Origin: Phanerodontia chrysosporium
Taxonomy: Eukaryota; Basidiomycota; Agaricomycetes; Polyporales; Phanerochaetaceae
Direction: 5' to 3'
Assembly: GCA_001910725.1 (NCBI GenBank)
Contig: MJGA01000017.1
Coordinates: 372,001 to 436,000 of the forward strand
DNA: 64,000 nucleotides
The notes beneath the pieces were generated by a model, which was not told the DNA's origin, did not search any database, and was given only the letters and a program-made list of their open reading frames with translations. A program made the translations under genes and the position numbers. This document shows positions 44,380 to 57,935 of the stretch, in pieces (within the stretch, counting starts at the first letter, position 1; every line of letters begins with the position of its first letter).

Positions 44380-45527
44380 GGTCTCCACCACGTTCGACTA
44401 TCGATTCTGGATGCAGCATGCAGGGAGTGTTGGATGTATTTAATCGGTTGTAAGCTGTGGTCGGCGTTTTTTCTTTTCTTCCTCTTCTGATAGAGACCTA
44501 ACCATCTCGTCACGAACATTTGTACACCACATTACATACCATTGCACGCACTTGGCTAATGTTAATGCACTTGTTTTGTATCATTGGTCGCCTTTCAATC
44601 TACTCGCCGCTAGCTTGTCCATATAAATAAGAGGTCGTGTGAGAAAGAGATTCAGAGTAAGCAACTCCCTGGGATAGTGCTGCGGATGTGAGCATTCGTG
44701 AGTCCCACGGACAGTTGCTTGCGACACCTACCACAGCGAAAGTGAGTGAAGTCGGCCACTGCCACAGAGCTTCAGGATAATGAATACCTCCTTTCTGGGG
44801 CATATACCCAGCCCACGAGATAGGAGATAGCAGAGCAGTTGCGGCCCCTCGCAGAGTTGCTTCAAGGCCTGCTAAGCTACTGAGTCCGGTGGTGCACAGC
44901 ACTCCAACTCGTTTGCGGGTGCATTTTCGAGCACCTGATCATTGGACGCAACGGATACCTGCATATGCAACGAGCACAAGACTATGCGCGACCTACGGTC
45001 GCCGCGCAACCGCCGATGCTTGGGCGTCGCAACGCTTTCGGCGGTCCGCTCTCGCGACACGTTGGCACCACGGAGAAGGGGGCGCAGGTCGCTGGGGTTG
45101 CGAGGAGGGATGTATGCCGGGCCGTCGGGGGCTCTCGGTAGGTACGTCCTCGAGCTATGGATACGTGCGGTTGCCACTGGCTGCCACACCCAAAACGCCG
45201 CTGTTGCAGTCACAGATCGCTCTCATGGACGGCCCGGGCCCAGCACCTTGCCATGCTATTTCACCGCGTCGCTGCGCCATGGCAGTACGATAAGGTCCCA
45301 TATGCCCGAAGCAGGAGACAACCTACGCAGACACACCCCGTCTAATGGCAGGCGACGCGATTCCATTACATTCGGGCAGAGAACTACTACTGTATACACG
45401 CGCATTCCGAATTCGAAGCTTCTCGTGCGAAACCATCGCGGGCGGACATATGCAACATACGCTCGGCGGAGACGGTTGCAAGCGCGGTCCGAGGCACGAC
45501 GGTGCGCTGGGCAAGTCTGGGCGGCGC
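44380..45527. other. Intergenic region, homeodomain gene / small unrecognised gene
   Basis: About 1.15 kb. 44380-44900 is of ordinary composition and contains the homeodomain 3' end. 44900-45527 is GC-rich with overlapping low-quality open frames. No exon is recognised. Confidence 0.4.
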
Positions 45528-46156
45528 TCACTGCCCCGCGAGCGCATGCAGGATGCGCTTCGGGATCGAGCGTTTTGCGTCGCGCGGGAGGTTCCACGAC
45601 ATCTCGTCGCTGTCGAGCATCTGACGGGCCCACATGAGCGCAACGAAGGCATCAAAAGAGAAGAACCGCGCGCACCACGGCCGTCTCGGTGTGCTTGGCG
45701 TCGGACACGCGCGACGAGTCCGAGTTTGTCGAGCTCGTCGAGATGCTGCGCGACCATGCGCAGTTCTCCGAGCCGAGCAGCGACGCGACGTCGGGCTCGC
45801 CGGGCTGTGCACTCTCCTCCTCGAGGTACTCGTCGCCGAAGTCGACCTGGAGGGGCGCAAGCGCGGGGAGAAATCACGTCAACGGTCCGCCGTGAACCTT
45901 AAGAAATACGCACGAGCGTGCTGCACTCGGACTGCGCGCCAGAGGGCGCAATGAGCTTGTCCGCGGCGAACCCCTGCTTGCGCTGGTGCGAGGCGTCAGC
46001 ATGCGGCCCCTGCGGCTGACGATCGCGAACGTACGGGTGCGGCGCCCGTCTTCAGGGCCTTCTTGAGCGAGCGAAGCTGTGTCTTGTTTGCAGATGCCTG
46101 TGCAGGGACGCACGTCAGTCCGCGGGGGCACCAGAAGCAGGCGAGCGACGCACCAT
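45528..46156 (-). CDS. Small unrecognised gene, ATG-only first exon
   Basis: I do not recognise the family. Proposed exons (minus): 46156-46154 (the ATG alone), 46097-46035, 45982-45914 and 45846-45528, with introns starting GTGCGT, GTACGT and GTGCGT and ending in CAG. Phases are consistent through exons 1-3. Exon 4 is two bases short of whole codons. The protein would have about 151 aa: a basic start MASANKTQLRSLKKALKTG, an acidic segment DFGDEYLEEESAQPGEPD, a leucine-rich helix LRMVAQHLDELDKLGLVA and a C-terminal part FDAFVALMWARQMLDSDEM ending KRILHALAGQ. Residue choice between the last two parts is uncertain because all three frames are used there. No signal peptide or membrane helix is clear. 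It sits alone in GC-rich DNA. Confidence 0.5.
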
Positions 46157-46259
46157 ATCGCGCGGACGTGGGTGGGTGGGCCGGATAAACTGGCAGAGGC
46201 TCGGATGGTTGGCGGAGCGCGAGGCAGGGTGTGGGGCAGGCTGGCGGATAATTGCGTGG

Positions 46260-46269
46260 TATATAAAGG
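46260..46269. promoter_or_regulatory. TATA box near the small unrecognised gene
   Basis: TATATAAAGG on the plus strand also reads as a TATATA core on the minus strand, about 105 bases upstream of the ATG at 46156. A second plus-strand element (GATATAAAAC) lies at 46896-46905. Either could serve the minus-strand gene or an unannotated plus-strand transcript. Confidence 0.35.
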
Positions 46270-47643
46270 CTCGAGGGCTGAGCGGGCGCGGGCCGGACCA
46301 TAGGGGGCCCTGCAGCAGGGCTAGCAAGGTAGGCTGTCCATCACCTAGCCATTTGTCCCCTCTGGCTGACCTGGCCCGGAGTGATGCGGCCGCTAAGCAC
46401 CCAGGGCACCGAACCGCCTGGCACGCGCTGCCCAGCCACTTCGTGCGCCGAGAAGCTTCAGCAGCCCCGGTGGAACGACGGTGCCGCGCGCGGTCGACCT
46501 ATCGTGCGCTCGTCGTCGGAGCGTGTGCCATGGGCCCACAGGGCCCTGGGATGCCGCGGTGCTGCACAATACAAGGGTAATACTCGTGGCCACCTCGCTG
46601 TTGGCGGTGCCGGCGCGTCCGCAGACATCCGTAGATACAGGACGACCAGCGACGTTTAACCTTGCAACACAGGGGGCGCGGAGAAACCCATAGGGATCGC
46701 GCGGGCGTGTCGCACGCGCCTGGCAGGCTACCCCAGACAGCGGAGACGAGCTGTTGCCCATCGCAGGCAGCATTTTCCCTCGGACGCGCCGCACGAAGCG
46801 CGGAGCCGAAGCTGCTTGGGCATTCTTGTGACCGTCCCATGGGACGTCTGCCGATGACGCAGGTACAGCCAGAGATGCCATCGGGGTGCGGTGGGATATA
46901 AAACCCTCTTCAGGACGGCGAATGACATGTCTGGCCCCCTTGAACGCTCCGTCCATACTGCCGGGTATTGTGCCGCGTCGCGCCTACCCCCGTCATTGCG
47001 CCGCGCAGCGACTTCACGGGACTGCCAGGGCCTGCGCTGCCGAGTCCAATGGCGACGACGTCGGATAAGCGGAGTCCGGAGACGAGGTGAGCAGTGCCTG
47101 CGAGCTCCAATCAGTCAATATGCTAGAATGTGCGCATTCAGTCCTAGGGAGAAACTACCCCCATATGGTTGCGTCGGCGACGGTCTCTTAGGCGATGATC
47201 CACCCTCGGCCCTATCGCGGCGTGTCAAATGTGCACCATTCACTGAAGCAAGCTTTGCGACAGCCATATCCTCGGTGGTGACTGCTAATCCTTCCAAGAC
47301 TACGGTACTCAGACCGTGGGTGCGAGAAGGCGTGAGTAACCATGCACCCTCGACGAGCTCACGCCTCTTCGCACAACGCGCCTGGCGCGTCGCAGCGTGG
47401 TCCTTTGTCATAGGCGTTTCGAAGCGCTCTGGAGGCGCATGGACGACAGGAGATATGAGCCGACCGAAAGCCACATAGGTGTGTCGCGTGCAATTCGAAC
47501 ATACAATTATAGAACAAGACACTGGAACAATCCACGTCAGTTCAGCACTGGGACACGCGCGAGGAAAATCGCACAGGTGCCAATACGCACATAGTACAAG
47601 CCGTGCAGTGTCGCCACACCTACTCTTCCGCTCGAGCGAGTCT
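46270..47643. other. GC-rich intergenic region upstream of the small gene, downstream of RVB2
   Basis: About 1.4 kb. 46270-47100 is GC-rich and resembles 7-14 kb in texture. 47100-47643 is of ordinary composition and should hold the RVB2 3' end. I find no exon, repeat or RNA gene. Confidence 0.4.
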
Positions 47644-49434
<1,791 letters not shown>

Positions 49435-49556
49435 CCGTTGTGGATAGAAATATGTGCAGGCGTCTATTCGTTCAACACGGCAATTTCGAGTTGTCCCAAA
49501 CTTGTTCTTTACCACCACACCGTCGACGTCGGGGCCGGCGACGACGACGAACCTCA
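49435..49556. promoter_or_regulatory. Short divergent promoter, RVB2 / mitochondrial uL2
   Basis: Only 122 bases separate the two start codons. No TATA box is evident. Such a short divergent spacing makes joint control of the two genes plausible, which is inference. Confidence 0.5.
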
Positions 49557-50796
49557 ATGTTCTCAGCGCGATGCGGAGCTAGCCTGCTTCGCTCGTGCGT
49601 CAGCTCTCTCAAGGCCTCATCCCTGAAGGCTCCTTCGACTTTCACGCTTACCCGGCTGCAGCCATTCACCCGAACGCTTGCGACGGAAGTCATCTCGAAT
49701 GCACCCACGGAGGTTAACGCAGCCTTCCGGAGGTCTCAAGACCTGTACAAAACATACAAGCCCATAACACCCTCGATTCGTCATTTGAAGAGACCGCTGT
49801 CACCTCACTTGTACCAGGGCAGGCCGCTCCGCCAACTCACCGTCGCGCTCCGGAAGAAAGGTGGACGGAATAGCCACGGTCGCATCACCATTCGTTTCCG
49901 TGGTGGAGGTCACAAGCGTCGTATTCGTATCATAGACTTCGTGCGCAAGGAACCCGGCCCGCACGATGTCATTCGTATCGAGTATGACCCAGGTCGTTCA
50001 GCGCATATCGCGCTCATCAAGAGCCGCGACCCGAAGTCTCTGCAACCTTGGAGCTACATTCTCGCTCCCGACGGCCTGCGCGCTGGAGATGTCGTCGAGA
50101 GCTTCCGTCAGGGTATCCCCAACGGTTACGTTCCTGGCTTCGTAGACTCGAAAACACTTCGCGGCAAGGCTCTCGAGTCCGGTTCCGCCACCTCCGAGGG
50201 TGGTTCTTCCACTGTCTCCCTCGCGCTCGGTGTCCTTCGTAGCATGACTCTCAAAGTCGGAAACGCCCTTCCTCTTCGTCTCATCCCTACCGGCACCATC
50301 ATTCACAACATTGCGCTTGACCCCGAGGGTCGTGCCCTTCTCGTCCGCTCAGCGGGTACCTTCGCTCAAGTCGTCACGCACGAAGAGGGTGGCAAGTACA
50401 CCCATGTTCGTCTTCAGAGCGGTGAAATCCGCAAGGTGCTGCAGGACTGCATTGCTACCATCGGACGCGTCAGCAACCCGCTCTGGATGAACCGCAACCT
50501 CGGCAAGGCTGGTCGTAGCCGCTGGCTCGGTCGCCGTCCGCGTGTACGTGGTATGGCGATGAACAGGCGAGTGCCCCGCTTTTTCTAGGCTTCGTTCGCT
50601 GACGGTGTACTCTAGGTGCGATCACCCTCACGGTGGTGGTCGTGGTAAGTCGAAGGGTAACAAGCCGCCACGGTCGGTGTGGGGCTGGTTGTGCAAGGGC
50701 AAGCGCACCCGCAAGCCTGGACCCAAGGGTCCCAAGAACAGCAACAAGCTCGTTGTGAAGGAGAGACCCAGGGGCAAGGAGAAGCGCGGCCTGTAA
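49557..50796 (+). CDS. Mitochondrial large-subunit ribosomal protein uL2m
   Basis: Component of the mitochondrial 54S subunit around the peptidyl-transferase centre, 396 aa, frame intact. Exons are 49557-50566 and 50616-50796. Residues 1-45 form a basic, Ser-rich presequence ([18 protein letters not shown]). The uL2 body follows: [44 protein letters not shown], and the C-terminal GVAMNxxDHPHGGG-type loop here as [16 protein letters not shown], whose histidine is the universally conserved PTC-proximal residue. The only intron uses a GC donor (AG/GCGAGT) and a normal CTCTAG acceptor; with a GT donor the conserved loop would be lost. Confidence 0.94.
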
Positions 50797-50954
50797 TGCA
50801 TAGCAGTTGTTTTGTACACGGCAAGCCTTCTGCAGGATATTCACACTGCTCTTTCGTCACCTCTCGCGACACGGAAAAGATGTCGAATGAGACTATGCAT
50901 TTATCAGACCAGGTATGCTGCATGCGGTGTAATCGAGTGGAATTCGTGGATATC

Positions 50955-52059
50955 TCAGCCAAACTTCTCCTTTGCCATCTGCATAAACATATCCATGGTA
51001 GCTTTCTCCTTCTGCCGAATAGCGTCAGCCCGCTGGCGAGCGGCAGCATCGCGTTCCTCTCGAGCACCATGGCGCTGTTCCTCTTTTCTCTTACGAGCCG
51101 CATCTCGCTGTCGTAACCTGCACCATTATCAGTATCGTTAGCGATGTAAGCGGAGTATTACTCACCGTTCCTGGAAGCTATCCCCGCCTCCCATCAACGT
51201 CGACTCGTCAGCCTCGAAGCCGTCGTCACCCTTCTCTCTGAATGCTCTGTCGGCTTCTCTACGCGCCCGCTTTTTCTCAAGCATGCCTTCGCGCCCAACC
51301 TCCTTCGGTCCTACGATGTCTTCCAGCCTCTCCTTCTCTTCTTTCCGCTTGCGTTTCCTATCAAGCTCACGCTCCGTCGAGCGGAGGGATTCCAGATCTT
51401 CACGCGCTAGCGTGAGGTCCGCTTGATTGGGAAGCGTCGGGCCCTGGATGCGACCCCTGCGGCTGCTAGATGACGAAACATGGTCATCGCGAGGACGGTT
51501 GTAGGTGGCTGCGGTGATCTCTTCGCGTGCAGCGCGCACAGCTTCGCTGTCTGCCTTCGAGGCTTTGGAAGCGAAGGACCACTTGTAGCCCGTCTGGCTA
51601 CTGGCTGTCTGGCCTTCCACGCCATAATATAGAGATTCTGGAGATACGCTCAATCATTTGCTGAATTATAGGTCGCGAACTACGCACTAGGAAGCTTTCC
51701 CCTATTCCATGCCTATCAGAACACTATAAGTACCATGAGTGTAGAGTGCAGGAAGACAGACCAACCTTCACGAACTTGCGGAAGTACCTGATTAACTCTT
51801 CAGTGACTACAGCATGATGAAGAGAGTGGACTCACTTTCGCGACTTGTCACTGGATAACTCATCCAAATACTTGCGCTTCTCATCTCTAAGCCATACCCT
51901 GAACTCATCACTTCGCAAGAAGTAGTCAGACTCCGAGATTCGGGAAGCATTATTGGGGAGAGAAACGTCTCTCTCGGACGAGCGAGAACGCGAACGATCG
52001 CGTGAACGTGAACGAGACCTCTCACGAGACTCAGACCGTCCCCGTCGGCGGGAAGGCAT
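50955..52059 (-). CDS. SCI1-like nuclear protein with RS-rich N-terminus
   Basis: Protein of 301 aa, frame intact. Exons (minus): 52059-51836, 51787-51766, 51712-51688, 51637-51166 and 51117-50955. Residues 1-35 are Arg/Ser dipeptide-rich, as in splicing-associated proteins. The next ~70 residues resemble the domain of plant style cell-cycle inhibitor 1: DYFLRSDEFRVWLRDEK, LDELSSDKSRKYFRKFVK, AWNRGKLPKSLYYG, TGYKWSF. The second half is a long charged helix (ERELDRKRKRKEEKERLED ... RKRKEEQRHGAREERDAAA) likely to form a coiled coil. The plant protein is nuclear and reported to restrain proliferation; its fungal relatives are uncharacterised, so only a nuclear, RNA- or chromatin-related role is suggested. 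Confidence 0.7.
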
Positions 52060-52352
52060 ATCAAGTTCAACGCTCGACGTGGTGGGGGTTCAAGGATGCG
52101 GAGTAAGCGCAGCGCCACCATGCTCTGCGGTAAAGCGCCCAATGTCACAAGCGAACACGAACAAAGCACGAAGCCGATAAGTTATGCGATCAAAGGTATT
52201 CTGAGTCCACGAATTGAGGATATTTTGGCAAGCAACAGTGTTATACACTCTCCTCGTCATGGCATTGGATTGCATGATGCATAGCATAAAGAACACTGGA
52301 CAGACGCAGAGAGAAAAGGAGGGGGACGGCCGACAGCAACAAGGCGAGCACT

Positions 52353-53007
52353 TTAGATAGTGGTCTCGTATGGTACAGGGACCATGGTTTGTGGCACGTT
52401 GTCCGCAGTAGAGACAACATGGGCGGGGCGGGGCTGAGCAGGGATGCGCTTGAGCTGGACACGCTCTACGGTAACATACCGAGGTGAGGGACGATAGAGC
52501 TACCAAGCAGATGAGGTACGTACCACCCTTGGCCTTAGCCTCAGCGTGGAGATCGTGGTTGCGCTTGACGCGGTCGAGGAACTCCTGACGGCACTTCGAG
52601 TGCTTGATGTGCTCGACACGGATGTTCACCCGCTTCTCGATGTAGCGGTTGCCGACAACCTTGTAGACGATGACACCGACGGCGTGGGGGGTGACGTTGT
52701 AGACGATACCGGTCCGGCTAGGTTCAACATCTGTAATTCAGTGATCTTTGCAGCAGTTAAGTCCCTGAAGTAAACATACCCGTGGTAGTACTTGTGCGGC
52801 ATACCGCGCTGCTGGGCGGCATTGGCCTTGATGTCAACGATGTCGCCGACGCGGAAGGGAACAAGGTAGGTCGAGAGACGGATAGCACCGTGCTCTGCAG
52901 CTCAAGGGTCAACCTCTGCACTTCGAGCACTCGTACAAGGACGCACCCCGGAAGTTCCGCTTGAACATGTCGCGCGTGCGCGCGCGGTAACCGAATGAGT
53001 GCGGCAT
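52353..53007 (-). CDS. RPL21: 60S ribosomal protein eL21
   Basis: Cytosolic large-subunit protein, 160 aa, the standard length. Exons (minus): 53007-52947, 52894-52780, 52717-52524 and 52465-52353. It reads [78 protein letters not shown] and ends [15 protein letters not shown]. For the last intron I chose the GTACGT donor, which keeps the Gly-Glu pair seen in other eL21 proteins. The frame is intact. It diverges from uS4, 294 bases away. Confidence 0.96.
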
Positions 53008-53301
53008 CTTGAAGCCTGCGACATAGTTTCAGCCTCCTCATCGTCTCATACAGTGTCAAGGCGGCAATACTGACGGTCGTCGGCGTCGGTGCTGTTGTCG
53101 GTGGCGGGTACAGCAGACTTAGCCCAGGCGACGGCAAAACGGGCGCCTATTCGAGCGCTTGTTCAAGGTGGCTTGAGGTCCTGTACAGTTTTGCACTTAG
53201 CGCGCACGCATTGTTTGCGCAAGTTTGTCCCCGGTACTCGAGAACCAGCCCGCCAAGGTCGTCAGGCTCGTCCATCGCCGCCTCCGACATCCTCAAGAAA
53301 A
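53008..53301. promoter_or_regulatory. Divergent promoter, eL21 / uS4
   Basis: 294 bases lie between two ribosomal-protein start codons. A shared promoter would balance one 60S and one 40S protein. I see no TATA box. T/C-rich stretches lie near each start. Confidence 0.5.
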
Positions 53302-54150
53302 ATGCCTAGGTAACGTCGTCGTGCTGCTCGTTGAAACTATGCGTGTTAACTTTGCGCTTGTAGGGCCCCGCGGAACCACAGCAAGACGTGAGCAGCTTTC
53401 CTTTCTTCAAGATCCACCGTTGTGGAGGGATGCATTGTGCTGATTAAAGCCATGCCCCATTGTCATCTGGTTGATGATATTACAGTTACAAGGTCCCTCG
53501 TCGGCCTTTCGAATCTGCTCGTCTCGATGCCGAGCTGAAGGTGCGTGAACCCAGTGACTAGTAAAGCGTGACACAATCTATAACTACACCCCTCGGCCTC
53601 TAGCTTGCTGGTGAATACGGTCTCCGCAACAAGCGCGAGATCTGGCGCATTGGTCTTACCCTCTCCAAGATCCGTCGTGCTGCTCGTGAGCTCTTGAAGC
53701 TCGACCCCAAGGACCCCAAGCGTCTCTTCGAGGGTAACGCCCTTATCCGCCGTCTCGTCCGTGTCGGTGTGCTCGACGAGTCCCGCATGCGCCTCGATTA
53801 CGTGCTGTCCCTCAAGATCGAGGACTTCTTGGAGCGTCGCCTCCAGACCCAGGTCTTCAAGAGCGGTCTCGCGAAGTCCATCCACCACGCTCGTGTCCTC
53901 ATCCGCCAGCGCCACATCCGGTACGTGTCAACCATTTCACCTGGCCTACCTCTCGCTTACAGGGCAATGCAGTGTCGGCAAGCAGATCGTCAACGTTCCC
54001 TCGTTCGTTGTCCGTCTCGACTCTCAAAAGCACATCGACTTTGCTCTCACCTCGCCGTACGGTGGTGGCCGCCCCGGCCGTGTCAAGCGCAAGCGCGCTG
54101 CTGCTGCTGCCAAGAAGGAGGAGGGTGGCGACGAGGAGGACGAGGAGTAA
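53302..54150 (+). CDS. RPS9: 40S ribosomal protein uS4
   Basis: Early-binding small-subunit protein (eukaryotic S9), 193 aa, frame intact. Exons: 53302-53309 (8 nt), 53364-53387 (24 nt), 53486-53540, 53604-53920 and 53973-54150. It reads [39 protein letters not shown], the S4 RNA-binding motif [20 protein letters not shown] with [20 protein letters not shown], and an Ala/Lys tail ending in Glu/Asp. The ATG exon of 8 nt and the 24 nt second exon mean that simple gene finders will usually miss the N-terminus. Confidence 0.96.
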
Positions 54151-55301
54151 TCGTCGTCGTTGTAGCTTTATCTTCATCTCACCTTTTATGCCATCTGTAC
54201 ATCATGCGGGCCCTATTCTATGGTGCATATGCGACACAAGCGCACTGCCTGCATATCATCTACCAAGTTGCCGGCCTAGTGAGCTTCCTGTTTGCATGAC
54301 TATGTTTTATTGGGATAAGTAATGGTACGCTAGTGACTTGTATTCATCGTTGAAGGATACGAGCCTGGTGTGTCCCATCCGCACAATGAGCGACTAGTAG
54401 CCCACGCGTAGGATGTTGACAATGGACTACTGAGACATACTGGTCGATGCTACGAGGTGAGAGCGCGGGACTGACTCATGTGTCAACTTGCGAAAACAGA
54501 TCAAGGTCATCTCCATGGATCCAAGCCTCCTTGCGCTATTCGCGTGCACCGGATCCCGTACAACTGACTCCAGCTCCTGGTCACAACTGTATGCACCTGG
54601 GCAGGATGCGAAGCGTAGACGACGAGATCCTGCACACCCATCGTGCCATGGCATGCAACATCCCGCCCAGCTCTTGCGATCGAGGGTAGTAAGGGATAGC
54701 TGCAGCATGTCTGCCTGAATACGGGCATGTCTATGTGTTCGTGAAACGTGACATGCAACAGACCTATCGCGCTGCGAGAGAGAACCTAGTGATTTTATGC
54801 GCCGCAGGAACGAGGGATGGACGGATGCGTCCGTATGCATTTGGTAAATGACAAGGTGCCGAGGTTGGCCGACATAGGAAAGAGGAGTGAGGCACAGATA
54901 TCGTCCTTTCCATCGCAAAATAGATTGTACAAGATTCTGTTTCGTGAATAGGCCCCCATGTTCCAGGTTCTTCCGTCACGGTCAGAGCTCGGAGAGAGTA
55001 GTGTCGACGCATAATCGTGTGAACCTGTCTCTTGGCTGAGGTTGGGGGCAAACAATAGCTAGACGAGGCCTTCTGTAGAAAGAATAGTAGTACATCATCA
55101 CGTCGAAGTCCCTCTGCAAAGCACCTCACAGCGCTGTCGCAACGTGTTCAGGGACGCCGGAATCGTGTGCCACGCCACAAGGCCTTCGGAGATCAGGCGC
55201 ATCAGATCCAAACGGGAAAGAGAAGCGCATCAATACCGCCTGATGCAACTCAATTTCTCCCAGACGTACGAGAGCGCTCAAGTACTCCCTCCTCGCCCGC
55301 C
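54151..55301. other. Intergenic region, uS4 / ESF1
   Basis: About 1.15 kb of ordinary composition. No exon, tRNA or repeat is recognised; open frames on both strands lack motifs. The last ~80 bases before ESF1 are its promoter. Confidence 0.4.
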
Positions 55302-57567
55302 ATGTCAGACCCCCGCTTTGCCCGACTCAAGAGCGACCCGCGCTTCAGGCGGATACGGAAAAAGGAGGCTAAGGTTGTTGTAGACGAGCGGTTCAAGAGT
55401 ATCTTCGACGAGGGCAAAGGCAAAAAGAAAGACAAGAAGGGCAAAGGTACGCGGCAGTCTAATCCTCCCCTGATGCATTCAAATCTTAACTGACGCGCAG
55501 GCCGTGTCGACAAGTATGGCAGGCCTGTCTCGGAGACACATGACCAAGACAACCTCCGGAGGTTCTACAGACTTGAGGGCGAGGAGGACGATGCGGAGCC
55601 AGAGGCACCAAAGCGGCCGGACTACGCTCGTGGCGAGTCTTGTTAGAGTCGTCAGACGAAGAAGAGGGTGGTGCAGCGCAGGAAGATGACGAGAGTGACT
55701 CTGGCGGTGTTGTTACCCTCGGACGGAAGGAACGGAAACATATACTCGAAGATGTCGAAGAGCCCGAGATTGACCTCGACGAAGACACCGTCGCGGACCT
55801 CGAGGCGCAGGCGGCAGCATACGCCAAAGAACATGAAGACGAAGATGCGATACCAGAGGCCGACCGCACGCGTCGTCTCGCTGTTGTAAACCTGGACTGG
55901 GATCACGTCAAGGCGCAGCATTTGTACAAGATTTTCTCTTCGCTCGTCTCTCCGACTGCCTCCGCGCTTCCATCGGGCTCTGGCGCATCTTCCTCGAAGG
56001 CAGATGCGAAGACGAAAGGTGGCAACCGGGTCGCGCGTGGAAAGATTCTCAGCGTACGCGTATATCCTAGTGAGTTTGGGAAGGAACGGCTAGCAAGGGA
56101 AGAGCGAGAAGGGCCCCCTGCGGAGTTGTTCAAGCCCAACAATGGGGAAGAGGCTGGCGATGCAGAGGACTTCAACGAAGAGGCTTTGCGGAAGTATCAA
56201 CTCGAGAGGCTAAGGTGCGTCGTTGTAAAATCCTCCTCTATCCCTACTCACGTACATGCTCAGGTATTACTACGCCATCGTCGAATGTGACACTGTGGAA
56301 GCGGCATCGCATATATACAATGAACTTGAGGGCACCGAGCTTGAGCGCTCTGCGAACGTCTTCGACCTCAGCTTCGTGCCGGACGACATGACCTTCGACG
56401 ATGAGTTCCGGGACGAAGCGACAGAGGACGTAAACGCGCCATATAAGCCACTGGACTTCACGACAGACGCTCTGCGGCACTCGAAAGTGAAGCTGACGTG
56501 GGACGAAGACGACCCCGAACGCCTGCAGGTCACTCGCCGGGCACTTACCAAGAAGGAGATCGAAGAGAACGACTTCCGGGCATACCTCGCGTCGTCGACT
56601 GAGTCCGAGGGTGAAGACGAGCGGCCGAAGACCAAGGCGGACCGCGAGAAGCTGCGTGCACTGCTGCTCGGTGGCGGGGATGACACGCTCCCCGAAGGTT
56701 GGAACAAGGGCATCTCGGACGGCGAGGACGACATCGACATGGAGGTCACGTTCACGCCGCCCTGAGCGAGCAGAAGAACGAGGAGGACGAGACGACGATC
56801 GAGAAGTACGCACGCAAGATGAAGGAAAAGAAGAAGAAACGCAAGGAGGAGCGCAAGGCGGCGCTCTCAGAGAAGAAGGACGAGCCGAAGAAGGCAAGAG
56901 CCTTGATGATGACTTCTTCGGCGACAGCAGCAGCGATGAGGGCGACAACGAGAGCGACGCGGAGGCGAAGAAGGGCAAGAAGGCGGGCAAGAAGGCGGGC
57001 AAAGGCAAGAAGGACGCTGAAGACAACGCGGAGGTGCCGGACAAGAAGGTGAAGTCGACTGCAGAAGAACTCGCGCTCGTCGCGATCTCGGACAACCCGA
57101 ACGCGGAGCCGAAGCACTTCGACATGAAGGCGGTGCTCAAGGCAGAAAAGCCAAGGGCAAGAAGCGGAAGAGCAAGAAGGGCAAGAAGGGTGACGACGAG
57201 GAGCCGGAGCTGCAGGAGGACTTCACGATCGACGTCAAGGACGAGCGGTTCCAGGCGATGCACGAGGACCACACGTTCGCGATCGACCCGAGCAATCCAC
57301 AGTGAGTGTTCCTTTCATGTCCGCTAGCCCCGTGTGATGCGCGCTGACGTCGCGCCCCGCAGCTTCAAGAAGACGAAGAGCATGGCGGCCCTGCTCGACG
57401 AGCGTGCGAAGCGCCAGAGGGAGAAGCTCGGCGACCCCGATGCGCCGGCGCAGCCACGCAAGACCGGCGAGGACGCGCCGTCGAAGGACCTGAAGAGTCT
57501 TGTCGAGAGTGTGAAGCGCAAGAGCGCGGCGGCTCAGGACGGCGTCGGCAAGAGACGCAAGCTGTAG
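55302..57567 (+). CDS. ESF1: Pre-rRNA processing protein ESF1, four frame breaks
   Basis: Nucleolar factor of the small-subunit processome, needed for 18S rRNA maturation. Exons are 55302-55446, 55501-56214, 56264-57301 and 57363-57567, about 701 aa. It has the start SDPRFARLKSDPRFR, the KVVVDERFKSIF and YGRPV segments, acidic linkers, the core RLAVVNLDWDHVKAQHLYKIF, ILSVRVYPSEFGKERL, RRALTKKEIEENDFRAYLAS and the C-terminal NUC153-type block DERFQAMHEDHTFAIDPSNP with FKKTKSMAALL. Frame needs one base at each of four places: 55636 (GAGTCT for GAGGTCT), about 56758, about 56895 and about 57152. Every one is a loss in a short G or C run, and with them all exon phases agree. Such an essential gene is unlikely to be dead, so sequence error is the better reading. 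Confidence 0.88.
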
Positions 57568-57935
57568 ACGTGTGGACCCAAAAGTATCGTACTGTACCCA
57601 GTGCTGAGTTTAATTCATACCCTGTTGCCGCTATGGCAGACTTGACGTTCACCGCGCTGACGACAGGCATCGGGACCCTTTGCATCGTGTGCGTCCCTTA
57701 ACTTATGCAGGTATAGCCGGTGGAGCTGATTGACTAGCACCGCCACGCCACGAGATTCGGTCCTACTCGCAGCATCCCAGTCGCGTGTACAGCAGTTCCA
57801 ATTCGCACTGTGCATGGCTCCGGCTAACAACAGAACTTCATGTCTCTTTACGTGTGCCAATTATAATGAACGATCTCCGTCCTACTACCTGACGTTCTGA
57901 GACACTGTAGAAATACGCTATCACGACACGATCGA
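57568..57935. other. Convergent intergenic region, ESF1 / TRF4-like
   Basis: About 370 bases between converging genes. No exon is seen. Confidence 0.4.
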
